DNA from: Caballeronia sp. SEWSISQ10-4 2
Lineage (GTDB): Bacteria; Pseudomonadota; Gammaproteobacteria; Burkholderiales; Burkholderiaceae
Length of the DNA: 45,685 nt
Reading direction: 5' to 3'
NCBI RefSeq assembly: GCF_030464885.1
Contig: NZ_JALPRJ010000067.1
Location: 1 to 45,685 of the forward strand
Made by a program: the position numbers and the translations under genes
In this document: one piece after another, positions 35,821-43,566 of the stretch
Layout of the letters: each line of letters opens with the position of its first letter
Position numbering within the stretch: the first letter of the stretch is position 1
The notes under the pieces: generated by a model
Database searches by the model: none
What the model saw: the letters and a program-made list of their open reading frames with translations, nothing else
What the model was told of the DNA's origin: nothing

Positions 35821-36993
35821 ATGGGACACGCCAATGGTATGAGCCGGCTGCAAATTGTGCGATTACCGACCGCAGAATCCGCGTCGGCGCATGATGCATC
35901 CCGCTCGAACAGGCACGGACCCGCGCATGAAACCTCATCGGGCGACGCGCACGATTCAGGATCCGGGTCAGCAGACGAAGCCATGCAAGAAGCCATGCAT
36001 GAAGCCCTACAGGAAGGCAAGGCCGCGCCCAAACGGATCGGCATTCTGATATTCGAGGACTTCTCGCTGGTCGAGGTGAGTTCGATATCGGAAGTGTTTT
36101 CGCTCGCCAACGAAATTTACGCGATGTCCGATTCCGCGGCCGTCAAGTCGGGCGCGGCACCAGATTACGCGTTGCTGTTCTTGTCGAGCGATGGCGGCAG
36201 CGTTGCCAGCAGTTGCTCCATGCGCATCTGGACCGAGAGTCTGGACACGCGCTGGATGAGCGATTGCGACGCCCTGTTCATCGCGGGCGGGGAAGGCGCG
36301 CAGCGCGCGAAACTGGACACGCAGTTGCTCAGGCGGCTGAGCCGGGTTGCGCCGAAGATATCGTTCGTGAAGGCTATTGGCGAGGGCTCGCAGATCCTCG
36401 CGGCGGCCAATCTTTCACTGCAGAACCGCGCGCCCGACTTCGAGGACCCGGCGGCGGCGTCCGCCTTGACGAGTTCGCTGTTCATCGCCGAGCAGACGCT
36501 GACGCTCGACGATCCCAAGGGTCCGATCGCGGCGGCGTTGTCGATCATCAAGCGCGATTACGGTCCGGCGGTGGCGCGGGAAGTATCGGAGCGTTCCATT
36601 CCGGGTGCGTGGCCGAAGCTGTCCGCCGTGCTCGACGATACCGACGTGGGTGGTGTCCGTCAGAAGATCGACGCCGCGGCACGATGGATGCGCGAAAATT
36701 ACATCCGGCCGATTTCGATTGCCGATGCCGCGCGCGTGGCGGCAATGAGCGAGCGCAATTTCCTGCGGCGCTTCAAGGCGCAGATCGGATTGACGCCCTC
36801 GGAGTATTTGTTGCGGGCGCGGCTGGATGCGAGCTGCATGCTGCTCGCCGCAACCGATCTTCCCGTCGACAAGATCGCGCGTCGATGCGGCGCCGGCAGC
36901 GGCGACGGCTTAGCTAAAATATTCCGCAAGCGCCTGTCCATTTCACCGACCGAATACCGGCTGGCCGGGCGCAGGAAAGCCGCAGAGGAGTGA
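35821..36993 (+). CDS. GlxA/AraC-type transcriptional regulator (copy 2)
   Basis: A 390-residue paralogue of the regulator at 28246. A polar N-terminal extension of about 70 residues contains a repeated EAMQEAMHEALQE stretch. It precedes the DJ-1/PfpI-like domain (KRIGILIFEDFSLVEVSSISEVFSLANE; DALFIAGGEGAQR). The elbow reads KAIGEGSQIL, again without the usual Cys. The AraC part (RPISIADAARVAAMSERNFLRRFK; LPVDKIARRCGAGSGDGLAKIFRK) is nearly identical in its recognition regions to copy 1, so both may bind related sites. ATG 35821 has GGAG about nine bases upstream. Its ligand is unknown. Confidence 0.88.
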   Translation: MGHANGMSRLQIVRLPTAESASAHDASRSNRHGPAHETSSGDAHDSGSGSADEAMQEAMHEALQEGKAAPKRIGILIFEDFSLVEVSSISEVFSLANEIYAMSDSAAVKSGAAPDYALLFLSSDGGSVASSCSMRIWTESLDTRWMSDCDALFIAGGEGAQRAKLDTQLLRRLSRVAPKISFVKAIGEGSQILAAANLSLQNRAPDFEDPAAASALTSSLFIAEQTLTLDDPKGPIAAALSIIKRDYGPAVAREVSERSIPGAWPKLSAVLDDTDVGGVRQKIDAAARWMRENYIRPISIADAARVAAMSERNFLRRFKAQIGLTPSEYLLRARLDASCMLLAATDLPVDKIARRCGAGSGDGLAKIFRKRLSISPTEYRLAGRRKAAEE

Positions 36994-37101
36994 TGGCGTT
37001 ACGAGGGTAACAACAGGTGTGGCAGCAGCGTCAGGCACAGCGCAAGAAGCGCAGCGGCGACGATTCCAGTCGCGGCTAAGCGCGCGCTTTTCGGGGGGCG
37101 T

Positions 37102-37692
37102 ATGACGAGTACGACGGTTTTAAGTTGGATCACCAATTTCGGCGATGCGGGTTTGACCATTCCCGTTGCAGCCGGATGTGCGTTGTGGCTGAGCACGACT
37201 GACAAGCGTGAAGCGCTGGTCTGGATTGGCGCGTTGCTGGGTGCGTTGGTGCTGGTCGGCGTGAACAAGGTCCTCTACGCGGGTTGCGGCGTTGAAATTC
37301 GCTCGCTCGATTTCCGCGTGATCAGCGGCCACACCATGCTGACATCGGCGGTGTGGGGCGTGACGTTCGGCTTGCTTGCGGGAAGCAGGAGCGTGAAGTG
37401 GTATCGGCTGGGCGCTGCGGCAGGGTTGGGACTGGGTGCGCTGATCGGCTTCTGTCGGGTCGTGCAGGACGCACATACGCCGATTGAAGTGGTGGCCGGG
37501 TGGTTCCTGGGCGGCGGCATTGCGTTGTTTTTCCTGCGGCGCTTTTTCAAACAGCCGCGCAGGATGCCCGGATCGATCTTTGCAGGGTTGGGTTTGCTTG
37601 CGGTGTCGACGATTGCCTATGGGCATCACGCGCCGATTCAGCAGATGCTCGTGGCGTACTCGCCGTGGTTATGCCGGTGGTTTGATTTCTGA
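37102..37692 (+). CDS. PAP2-family membrane phosphatase
   Basis: A 196-residue membrane protein with about five helices and PAP2 motifs: ISGHTMLTSAVWG (the SGH motif with catalytic His) and CRVVQDAHTPIEVVAGW (Arg-x5-His-x3-acid). The last acid is Glu where the family usually has Asp, and the first KxxxxxxRP motif is not clear. It likely dephosphorylates a lipid phosphate; in an EPS locus, recycling undecaprenyl pyrophosphate to the monophosphate carrier is the natural guess. GGGGGG lies just before ATG 37102. It follows regulator copy 2 by 108 bases and converges on galU copy 2. Confidence 0.8.
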   Translation: MTSTTVLSWITNFGDAGLTIPVAAGCALWLSTTDKREALVWIGALLGALVLVGVNKVLYAGCGVEIRSLDFRVISGHTMLTSAVWGVTFGLLAGSRSVKWYRLGAAAGLGLGALIGFCRVVQDAHTPIEVVAGWFLGGGIALFFLRRFFKQPRRMPGSIFAGLGLLAVSTIAYGHHAPIQQMLVAYSPWLCRWFDF

Positions 37693-37736
37693 CGGATCGC
37701 GCGCGCCAGAGTTGATGCTGGCACGCGCGAAATACC

Positions 37737-38660
37737 TTAGAGCGGCTCGATCAACTCGGGTTGTTCGACAGCCGCGGCCTCGGGAAACAACGCTGGCAGG
37801 CACTCACGCAGGTACGCCTCGAAGTCTGCACGCACTTCGGGGTGCTGCAACGCAAGTTGCACCGTTGCCTTTAAATATCCGATCTTGCTGCCGCAATCAA
37901 AGCGCGTGCCGTAATACCGGTACGCCAGCACTTGCTCCACCGCCAGCAACGACGCAATCGCATCGGTCAATTGAATCTCGCCGCCACTGCCCGGCCGCGT
38001 ATTGCGCAGATGCGTGAAAATGCCCGGCATGAATACATAACGCCCCACTACACCCAGATTCGATGGCGCCAAGGCCGGCTGCGGCTTCTCCACGATGCCC
38101 GACAGCTTGATGATGTCCTCTTCCCACTCGCGTCCTTCAATCACGCCATACGAGGCACTGTCGATCCGGCTGATCCGCTCCACACCAATCACCGAGCTAT
38201 GGTAGTGATTGAACACATCGACCAGTTGCTTCATGACCGGCTCTTTGCTGTGCAGCAAGTCGTCGGCAAGGATCACAGCGAACGGGTTCTCGCCAATCAG
38301 CTTCTCCGCGCACAGCACAGCGTGGCCGAGGCCGAGCGCTTCGGCCTGACGAACGTAGAAGCAGTCCACGTTCGCGGGCTTGATCTTGCGCACGACTTCG
38401 AGCAACGCTGCCTTGCCACGCGCTTCGAGTTCCGCTTCGATCTCATACGATTTGTCGAAGTGATCTTCAATCGCACGCTTGCTGCGGCCCGTCACGAATA
38501 TCATTTCCGTGATTCCAGCCGCGATCGCCTCTTCGACCGCGTACTGGATCAGCGGTTTATCGACGACGGGAAGCATTTCCTTTGGGCTCGCTTTTGTCGC
38601 GGGCAGGAACCGGGTGCCGAGTCCCGCGACAGGAAATACGGCTTTGGTGACTTTCAGCAT
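37737..38660 (-). CDS. galU: UTP-glucose-1-phosphate uridylyltransferase (copy 2)
   Basis: A 307-residue UDP-glucose pyrophosphorylase, closely similar to copy 1 along its length (KAVFPVAGLGTRFLPATKASPKEMLPVVDKPLIQYAVEEA; FAVILADDLLHSKEP; VEKPQPALAPSNLGVVGRYV; GGEIQLTDAIASLLA). All expected motifs are present, so it should be active. It resembles BceT-type enzymes of Burkholderia EPS loci by context. AGGA lies ten bases upstream of ATG 38660. A 20-bp perfect dyad (38694-38713) lies 33 bases before the start and may be an operator. Two galU copies so close suggest separate regulation. Confidence 0.94.
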   Translation of the reverse strand: MLKVTKAVFPVAGLGTRFLPATKASPKEMLPVVDKPLIQYAVEEAIAAGITEMIFVTGRSKRAIEDHFDKSYEIEAELEARGKAALLEVVRKIKPANVDCFYVRQAEALGLGHAVLCAEKLIGENPFAVILADDLLHSKEPVMKQLVDVFNHYHSSVIGVERISRIDSASYGVIEGREWEEDIIKLSGIVEKPQPALAPSNLGVVGRYVFMPGIFTHLRNTRPGSGGEIQLTDAIASLLAVEQVLAYRYYGTRFDCGSKIGYLKATVQLALQHPEVRADFEAYLRECLPALFPEAAAVEQPELIEPL

Positions 38661-38693
38661 CGCACGCGCTTCCTAAAATGCCTGCAAATTAAT

Positions 38694-38713
38694 GCACGAA
38701 CGCCCGTTCGTGC
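38694..38713. promoter_or_regulatory. Dyad upstream of galU copy 2 (operator candidate)
   Basis: GCACGAACG and CGTTCGTGC are exact reverse complements separated by CC. The ACGAACG/CGTTCGT form is common in TetR-family operators. The site lies 33 bases before the galU start codon, within reach of its promoter. No TetR gene is in the window. Confidence 0.5.
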
Positions 38714-38926
38714 GGTGTCCAACACATTGGATTCGCATTCATTCAAAATTTTCTATCACGGTGCCGATTTCCATCGATAGCCGGTTTTGAAAACGTAAAA
38801 TAAATTGCTGCATCGCAAAGCGGCGTGTCGGATACCCCGGATCCAGCAACGGCGCGGGGCTGATCGATCATCGGAAAAAAATATTCATCCGCCTGCCGCG
38901 GCGCAGCACGATCGTTCGTGAAACGT

Positions 38927-39070
38927 TTATTCCTGGTCGTCCAAATGCGGGAAACGAATGCCCGAGGCGTTCAGTTTCGACATGGGATCGTTACGCAGCG
39001 CATCTCGATAAGCAGAGACCGCGGCGAGAATCAACAGAACAGCAATACCGGCAAACGCGTGCATGTCCAT
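38927..39070 (-). CDS. Small membrane protein (47 aa)
   Basis: A 47-residue protein with a single N-terminal hydrophobic helix (about residues 4-18, AFAGIAVLLILAAVSAY) and a polar C-terminus ending HLDDQE. ATG 39070 has an excellent AGGGG site seven bases upstream, the main reason to call it. A longer open frame reaches 39214 but starts within AT-rich, non-coding-looking DNA. It lies upstream of galU copy 2 on the same strand, 266 bases away. No family is recognised. Confidence 0.6.
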   Translation of the reverse strand: MDMHAFAGIAVLLILAAVSAYRDALRNDPMSKLNASGIRFPHLDDQE

Positions 39071-39288
39071 GGCGTACCCCTGTTTTTGAATGGTCTGAAA
39101 TGAAGTTAGCAGAAAAAAATCGGTAAATAATTGCCGAATAAATTCGTTACCTTTCGAACAGATCAAAGGGACGTTTTTGCTCATCATGCGCAAGACAAGG
39201 TGTTTGCCACGCATATTTTTCCATTATTTGCAGGACTAATATGGAAGTTGCCTAGCGCGCCACTTCGTACGCTGAAGTAAGGCGCCAC

Positions 39289-39313
39289 AAGGCCGGGAAT
39301 CCCCTCCGGCCTT
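39289..39313 (+). promoter_or_regulatory. Leader hairpin before acyltransferase
   Basis: AAGGCCGG and CCGGCCTT form a perfect 8-bp stem around a 9-base loop, ending 27 bases before the acyltransferase ATG. Short T-containing sequence follows but no clean T-run. It may be an attenuator, a weak terminator for upstream transcripts, or a 5' stabiliser. Confidence 0.4.
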
Positions 39314-39340
39314 CATTCAAATCTGGACACGAGGTCTTCA

Positions 39341-40519
39341 ATGAGCGATTCGTCCCTGCTCGATCCGGCCGGTTCCTCCCTGCAGTTACCGCTCGAACGC
39401 GCAGCCGCTGTGAGCATCGACGACCGGGATGTCGCCATCAACGCGTGGCGCGGTTTCGCGGCATTACTGGTCGCTTATTTTCACTGCCGCCAGATCACGT
39501 GGATCGGCATACAGCAATTCCATAAAACCGGGGCCAGGTTCGACCTCAACACGGTTTTCAGCTACCTCACCTTTCCAATTGCTTGGGGTTCGGCCGGCGT
39601 GCCGATCTTCTTCGTGATCAGCGGTTACTGCATTCATCGAGGAACGGCGCGCAAGCTGCTCGCCAATCCCGCCGCGCCCTTCGATACGGGCAACTTCCTG
39701 ATGCGCCGTTTTGCGCGGATCTATCCGGTGCTGCTTGCGGCGCTGGTGCTGACGTATGTGCTGGACACGTTCAGTCTTGGCTTCACGCCGGTCAGCCCCA
39801 AGATCGGCACGGCGGATCTGCATTTGTTCATCGTGAACCTGCTCTCGCTGCAAGGCGTGGCCGGTGGCACGTTCGGATCGAACGGGGCGTTGTGGACGCT
39901 GTCGCTCGAAGTGCAGTTCTATCTCGTGTATCCGTTGCTGATTGCACTGCGCCGGCGGATCGGGATGAAGGCGGTGCTGGTTAGCGTCGGCATCGTCAAT
40001 GTGATTTCGGCGCTCGTGTTCGAGCGGCATGAGATTGTGTTGTTCGCGTCGTACTGGTTCTCGTGGACGCTTGGCGCGTGGATCGCCGAAGCGAAAGCTG
40101 CGCCGGATGCAGTCAAGATGCCCAAGGGGTCGATGAAGCTGAAGATCGCGGCCGTGGTGGTTGCGGTGATCGGCTGCGGCGCGTTCAAGCTCGGGCAATA
40201 TCTGGCGTTCCAGTTCTGGGCGCTGGCGTTCGCGCTCTATCTGTTCCAGGTGTTGGATAAACCGATGCGTAATTCATTACCCGTGCGCGGTTTTTCGTGG
40301 CTCGGCGAGTTCAGCTTCTCGCTGTATATCGTGCATATTCCGATCCTTATCCTGCTGGGATCGGTGCTGTTTCACTCGGCGCTGCAAACTACGATCTGGG
40401 CGTCGTTTGCCTTCATGGTCGTGCCGATTGCCGTGGCGTTCGTGTTCTACATGTTGGTCGAACGCCCGGCGATGAACTGGTCGGCAAGTCTTAAGCGGCG
40501 TCAGTCTGCTACGGCTTAA
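39341..40519 (+). CDS. Acyltransferase 3 family membrane protein
   Basis: A 392-residue membrane protein with about ten helices. Family marks are AINAWRGFAALLVAYFHCRQ on TM1 with the Arg/His pair, GSAGVPIFFVISGYCIHRG, FLMRRFARIYPVLLAAL, GALWTLSLEVQFYLVYPLL and, late, FSFSLYIVHIPIL. It should O-acylate the polymer or repeat unit. CGAGG lies seven bases before ATG 39341. It is the third acyltransferase-3 gene in the window and falls in block B, where the cepacian-type locus also has acyltransferase genes. It converges on the two-domain glycosyltransferase. Acyl donor and target are unknown. Confidence 0.87.
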   Translation: MSDSSLLDPAGSSLQLPLERAAAVSIDDRDVAINAWRGFAALLVAYFHCRQITWIGIQQFHKTGARFDLNTVFSYLTFPIAWGSAGVPIFFVISGYCIHRGTARKLLANPAAPFDTGNFLMRRFARIYPVLLAALVLTYVLDTFSLGFTPVSPKIGTADLHLFIVNLLSLQGVAGGTFGSNGALWTLSLEVQFYLVYPLLIALRRRIGMKAVLVSVGIVNVISALVFERHEIVLFASYWFSWTLGAWIAEAKAAPDAVKMPKGSMKLKIAAVVVAVIGCGAFKLGQYLAFQFWALAFALYLFQVLDKPMRNSLPVRGFSWLGEFSFSLYIVHIPILILLGSVLFHSALQTTIWASFAFMVVPIAVAFVFYMLVERPAMNWSASLKRRQSATA

Positions 40520-40785
40520 AGCACCTGGCGGGTTTGTGCGCAGCAGGAGTTAGGCGACCCGGTCGCCGCGCTCCTGTACCTTGCAGACTTTCCGCCCGAT
40601 AAGTTGCTCACGGTCGAGCAAGTGCTAACGCTGATCCCCATTTAAATATCCACCCGAAGACGCGGCGTTCGAAGCGCACGCTTCCCGCCCGGCGTGCGCT
40701 TGTCCGCTAGGTCTGTCTTCTGGCGCGTCGATGTTATCCGCGCGTTGGCGCAAAGCCCTTGATGCAAACCCCTTGAAAGTCACCA

Positions 40786-40823
40786 CCCGCGCGCCCGTCT
40801 GTTTATTGAGATGGGCGCGCGGG
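40786..40823. terminator. Strong hairpin in convergent spacer
   Basis: CCCGCGCGCCC (40786-40796) pairs exactly with GGGCGCGCGGG (40813-40823). A second short GGCC dyad and TTTCTTC follow on the plus strand, so termination of the rightward acyltransferase transcript is plausible. It lies 270 bases past that gene's stop. Confidence 0.45.
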
Positions 40824-40904
40824 CCATGCGGGCCTTTCTTCATCAATAGTGGCGGGTCTTATGCCGCGTTGCTGGCGATATCGTCGTTAGCGGGTTGCTG
40901 CTCA

Positions 40905-41030
40905 AACCGCTGTTCCCACGCACAGTGGCTAACAGTGGCTAGCAGTGGTAAAGAAAACAGCCAACTCACGCGGACCACTAACACCGAAAGCGGCAACCCA
41001 GCACGACCCTCCAACCATCGGCGCCAGCGG
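40905..41030 (-). repeat. Fragment of the dispersed repeat (copy 2)
   Basis: On the minus strand this segment aligns by eye with one end of the units at 12333 and 45141: shared GTTAGCCACTGTGCGTGG, TTTTCT, and a GGGTTGC...GGTC run. The 10-base CAGTGGCTAA-type unit is repeated two to three times in tandem here (40922-40948), unlike in the other copies. The rest of the element is missing. Confidence 0.6.
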
Positions 41031-41048
41031 CCCCCGGCAACCGCTTGG

Positions 41049-43556
41049 CTACCCCCGTTTCAACCGCGACTTCCCAGCGACATCGGAGAGAATCTTTTCG
41101 ACGCTTTCCACATACCGTTCCGTACCGAAGCGACTGATCGCGTTGGCATAACCCTGCTCGACCAGCCGGTTGCGCAAACCAACATCGGCCGACAGTTCGC
41201 CCAGCGCGCCGGCGAGTGCGTGGACATCGCCGGGCGTGCACAGAATGCCGTTCTCGCGATCTTCAACAATATCCGTCACACCACCCGCACGCGCCGCCAC
41301 GATCGGCCGCTTCGCCAGCATGCCCTCGATAATCACCCGACCGAACGGCTCCGGGCTGATGGACGTATGTGCGACGACATCGACGGCTTTCATGCACGCC
41401 GCGATGTCATGCTGGAAGCCTAAGAAATGCACGCGATCGGCAAGACCGTGTTCGAGCACGTAGGCACGCAATTCCGCCTCGTAGGCGTCCTCGCCGAATA
41501 GCGCCGCGCCTACCAGCACGGCATGCATCTCGGGCGCCTGCAGCAGCGCTTCAAGCAGGATGTGCTGCCCTTTCCAGCGCGCGAGCCGGCTAAACGAGCC
41601 CACCAGAAACGCGTCCTGCGGCAAACCGAATCGCGTCCGCAGTTCGTGCTGCGCGACCGATTCCAGCTCGGTGAACGGCTCGGCTGAAATGCCGTTGAAC
41701 ACCACATCCAGCCGCTCTTCTTTCAAGCGCGTCAACGCGGTAAGTGCGACGGCGGAGGCCGTCGAGTTCGCGATCACGCGTTCGAGCATGAGCTTCGTGC
41801 ACCACTTGATGATGGTGAGCTGGGTCTTGCCGAAATGCTCCTTGCTGACGATATCGCGCAGATGCCACACCACCGGGCGCCGCGAGATCAGCCCCGCGAT
41901 CGCACCGACCACCATCGCGCGCTGCGTGTTCACGTAGATCACATCGGAGTTGCGTGACTTTTCCAGCGTGCCGCGCACGAGGCTCATCACGCCGCCGATC
42001 ATGCCCGCGCCCGGCCGCTTCAAGCCGCCTTCCTTGCTCACGCCGCCGAGCGCAGCGCCGTCGAGCACATCGACTTTGATCCCTACCGCTTCGAGTGCGA
42101 TGCGAAACGGACCGTCGTCGAACAACACGGTCTCGTTGGTGCCGCGCATGTTCTTCATCACCTCGAGCAACGATAGTTCCGCGCCACCGAGCACACCGCT
42201 TTGATCGACGGCGAGCACACGCATTGAGTCGGCCGCCTTGTGCTCTTCATCTTGCTTTGAAGGCTCAGCCTTGAGCGCACGCTCGACCGGCACCGGCGGC
42301 AACGCTGGCGGTGCAAGCGTGAACTGCGGCGCGATGCTTTGTACATACGCGCGCAGCCCATCGCGGAAATGCTTGATCGAGAAACGCTCGGCATTCGCGC
42401 GGCAATCCGCGGGATTGACCTTCACCACGCCGAGTTCGAAACCTTCCACCGCTTCGATGATCGCGCCGGTTGTCTGTTCGTCGAAGAAGAGCCCAGTCGG
42501 GCGCGCGTGCGAACTATCGAGCACCGTCTCCAGCGCGCCGCCCTTGCCGTACGCGATCACCGGCGTACCGCACGCCTGCGCCTCGACCACCGAAATGCCG
42601 AAGTCCTCTTCGGCCGCGAACACGAACGCCTTCGCGCGCCGCATCTTGTCCTGCAGGACCGCGAACGGCTGATAGCCCATGATCTCGACATTCGGCGTGG
42701 CCTTGCCGCGGATCTTGCGCATGTCGGGGCCATCGCCGATTACGACCAGCTTGCGCTCCGGCATCTTCGCGAACGCCTCCACGATCAAGTCGATCTTCTT
42801 GTACGGCACCATGCGCGACGCTGTCAGATAGAAGTCCTCTTTCACCTCGCAAAGCTGGAACGCTTCGACATCGACGGGCGGGAAGATCACGTGTGAATCG
42901 CGGTGATAGACCTTGTTGATCCGCCGCGCGATGAACGCCGAATTCGCGATGAAATGATCCACCGAATTCGATGTCCGGATGTCCCAGTTGCGCATGTAGT
43001 GCAGCACGAGACGCGCAAGCAACGACTTCACGCCCGCGGTCAGATTCGATTGCTGCAAGTACTGATGTTGCAGATCCCATGCATAACGAATGGGTGAATG
43101 CACATAGCTCACGTGGATCTGGTCGGGGCCGGTCAGCACACCCTTGGCGACAGCGTGACTGCTCGAAATGACGAGGTCATAGCCCGATACATCGAGCTGT
43201 TCGATCGCGAGCGGCATCAGCGGCAGATACGAGCGGTAGCGTTTTTTCGCCTGCGGCAGCTTCTGGATGAACGAGGTCGTGACCGTCTTGCCGCGCATCC
43301 ACGCGCGCTCATCCATGAAGTCGACGACGCTGAAAAGATCGGCATCGGGGAAACACATGACGATCTGTTCAAGCACCTTCTCGGCGCCTGCAAAAGCGAC
43401 GAGCCAGTCGTGCACGATCGCCACGCGCGGTACACGTTGCGCGACTCTTGCGCGGTGCATGGGCGGAGTGCTCTGCGCAGCCGGCGGGGGTAGATCGGCG
43501 GGCTCGAGGTTCACTCGCACCGGGTCGATGACCGCTTCATCGAGATCATGTCTCAT
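41049..43556 (-). CDS. Tandem two-domain GT4 glycosyltransferase (fusion)
   Basis: An 835-residue protein with two complete GT4 modules. Module 1 (about 42-415) starts RVAIVHDWLVAFAGAEKVLEQI and has DFYLTASRMVPYKKIDLIVEAF and EEDFGISVVEAQACGTPVIAYGKGG. A Pro/Glu-rich linker (about 418-450) follows. Module 2 (about 450-830) starts MRVLAVDQSGVLGGAELSLLEV and has LVGSFSRLARWKGQHILLEALL and SPEPFGRVIIEGMLAKRPIVAARAGG. Both keep the E-x7-E pattern, so two successive sugar transfers are plausible. It resembles, from memory, BceR of the cepacian locus. GAGGAG precedes ATG 43556; it starts 10 bases after the flippase stop, so the pair is an operon. Confidence 0.88.
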   Translation of the reverse strand: MRHDLDEAVIDPVRVNLEPADLPPPAAQSTPPMHRARVAQRVPRVAIVHDWLVAFAGAEKVLEQIVMCFPDADLFSVVDFMDERAWMRGKTVTTSFIQKLPQAKKRYRSYLPLMPLAIEQLDVSGYDLVISSSHAVAKGVLTGPDQIHVSYVHSPIRYAWDLQHQYLQQSNLTAGVKSLLARLVLHYMRNWDIRTSNSVDHFIANSAFIARRINKVYHRDSHVIFPPVDVEAFQLCEVKEDFYLTASRMVPYKKIDLIVEAFAKMPERKLVVIGDGPDMRKIRGKATPNVEIMGYQPFAVLQDKMRRAKAFVFAAEEDFGISVVEAQACGTPVIAYGKGGALETVLDSSHARPTGLFFDEQTTGAIIEAVEGFELGVVKVNPADCRANAERFSIKHFRDGLRAYVQSIAPQFTLAPPALPPVPVERALKAEPSKQDEEHKAADSMRVLAVDQSGVLGGAELSLLEVMKNMRGTNETVLFDDGPFRIALEAVGIKVDVLDGAALGGVSKEGGLKRPGAGMIGGVMSLVRGTLEKSRNSDVIYVNTQRAMVVGAIAGLISRRPVVWHLRDIVSKEHFGKTQLTIIKWCTKLMLERVIANSTASAVALTALTRLKEERLDVVFNGISAEPFTELESVAQHELRTRFGLPQDAFLVGSFSRLARWKGQHILLEALLQAPEMHAVLVGAALFGEDAYEAELRAYVLEHGLADRVHFLGFQHDIAACMKAVDVVAHTSISPEPFGRVIIEGMLAKRPIVAARAGGVTDIVEDRENGILCTPGDVHALAGALGELSADVGLRNRLVEQGYANAISRFGTERYVESVEKILSDVAGKSRLKRG

Positions 43557-43566
43557 GCGACTCTCC

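Larger units (their letters stand above)
40520..41048. other. Convergent spacer: gene remnant, hairpins and repeat fragment
   Basis: 529 bases. After the acyltransferase stop the same frame continues open to a TAA at 40643 with a protein-like sequence (ELGDPVAALLYLADFPPDKLL...VEQVLTLIPI) but no start codon, perhaps a remnant of an AlpA-like helix-turn-helix gene. A nested dyad (GGCGACC/GGTCGCC, 40553-40567) lies inside it. A strong 11-bp hairpin with a 16-base loop is at 40786-40823. The end holds a fragment of the dispersed repeat. No intact gene is supported. Confidence 0.45.
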
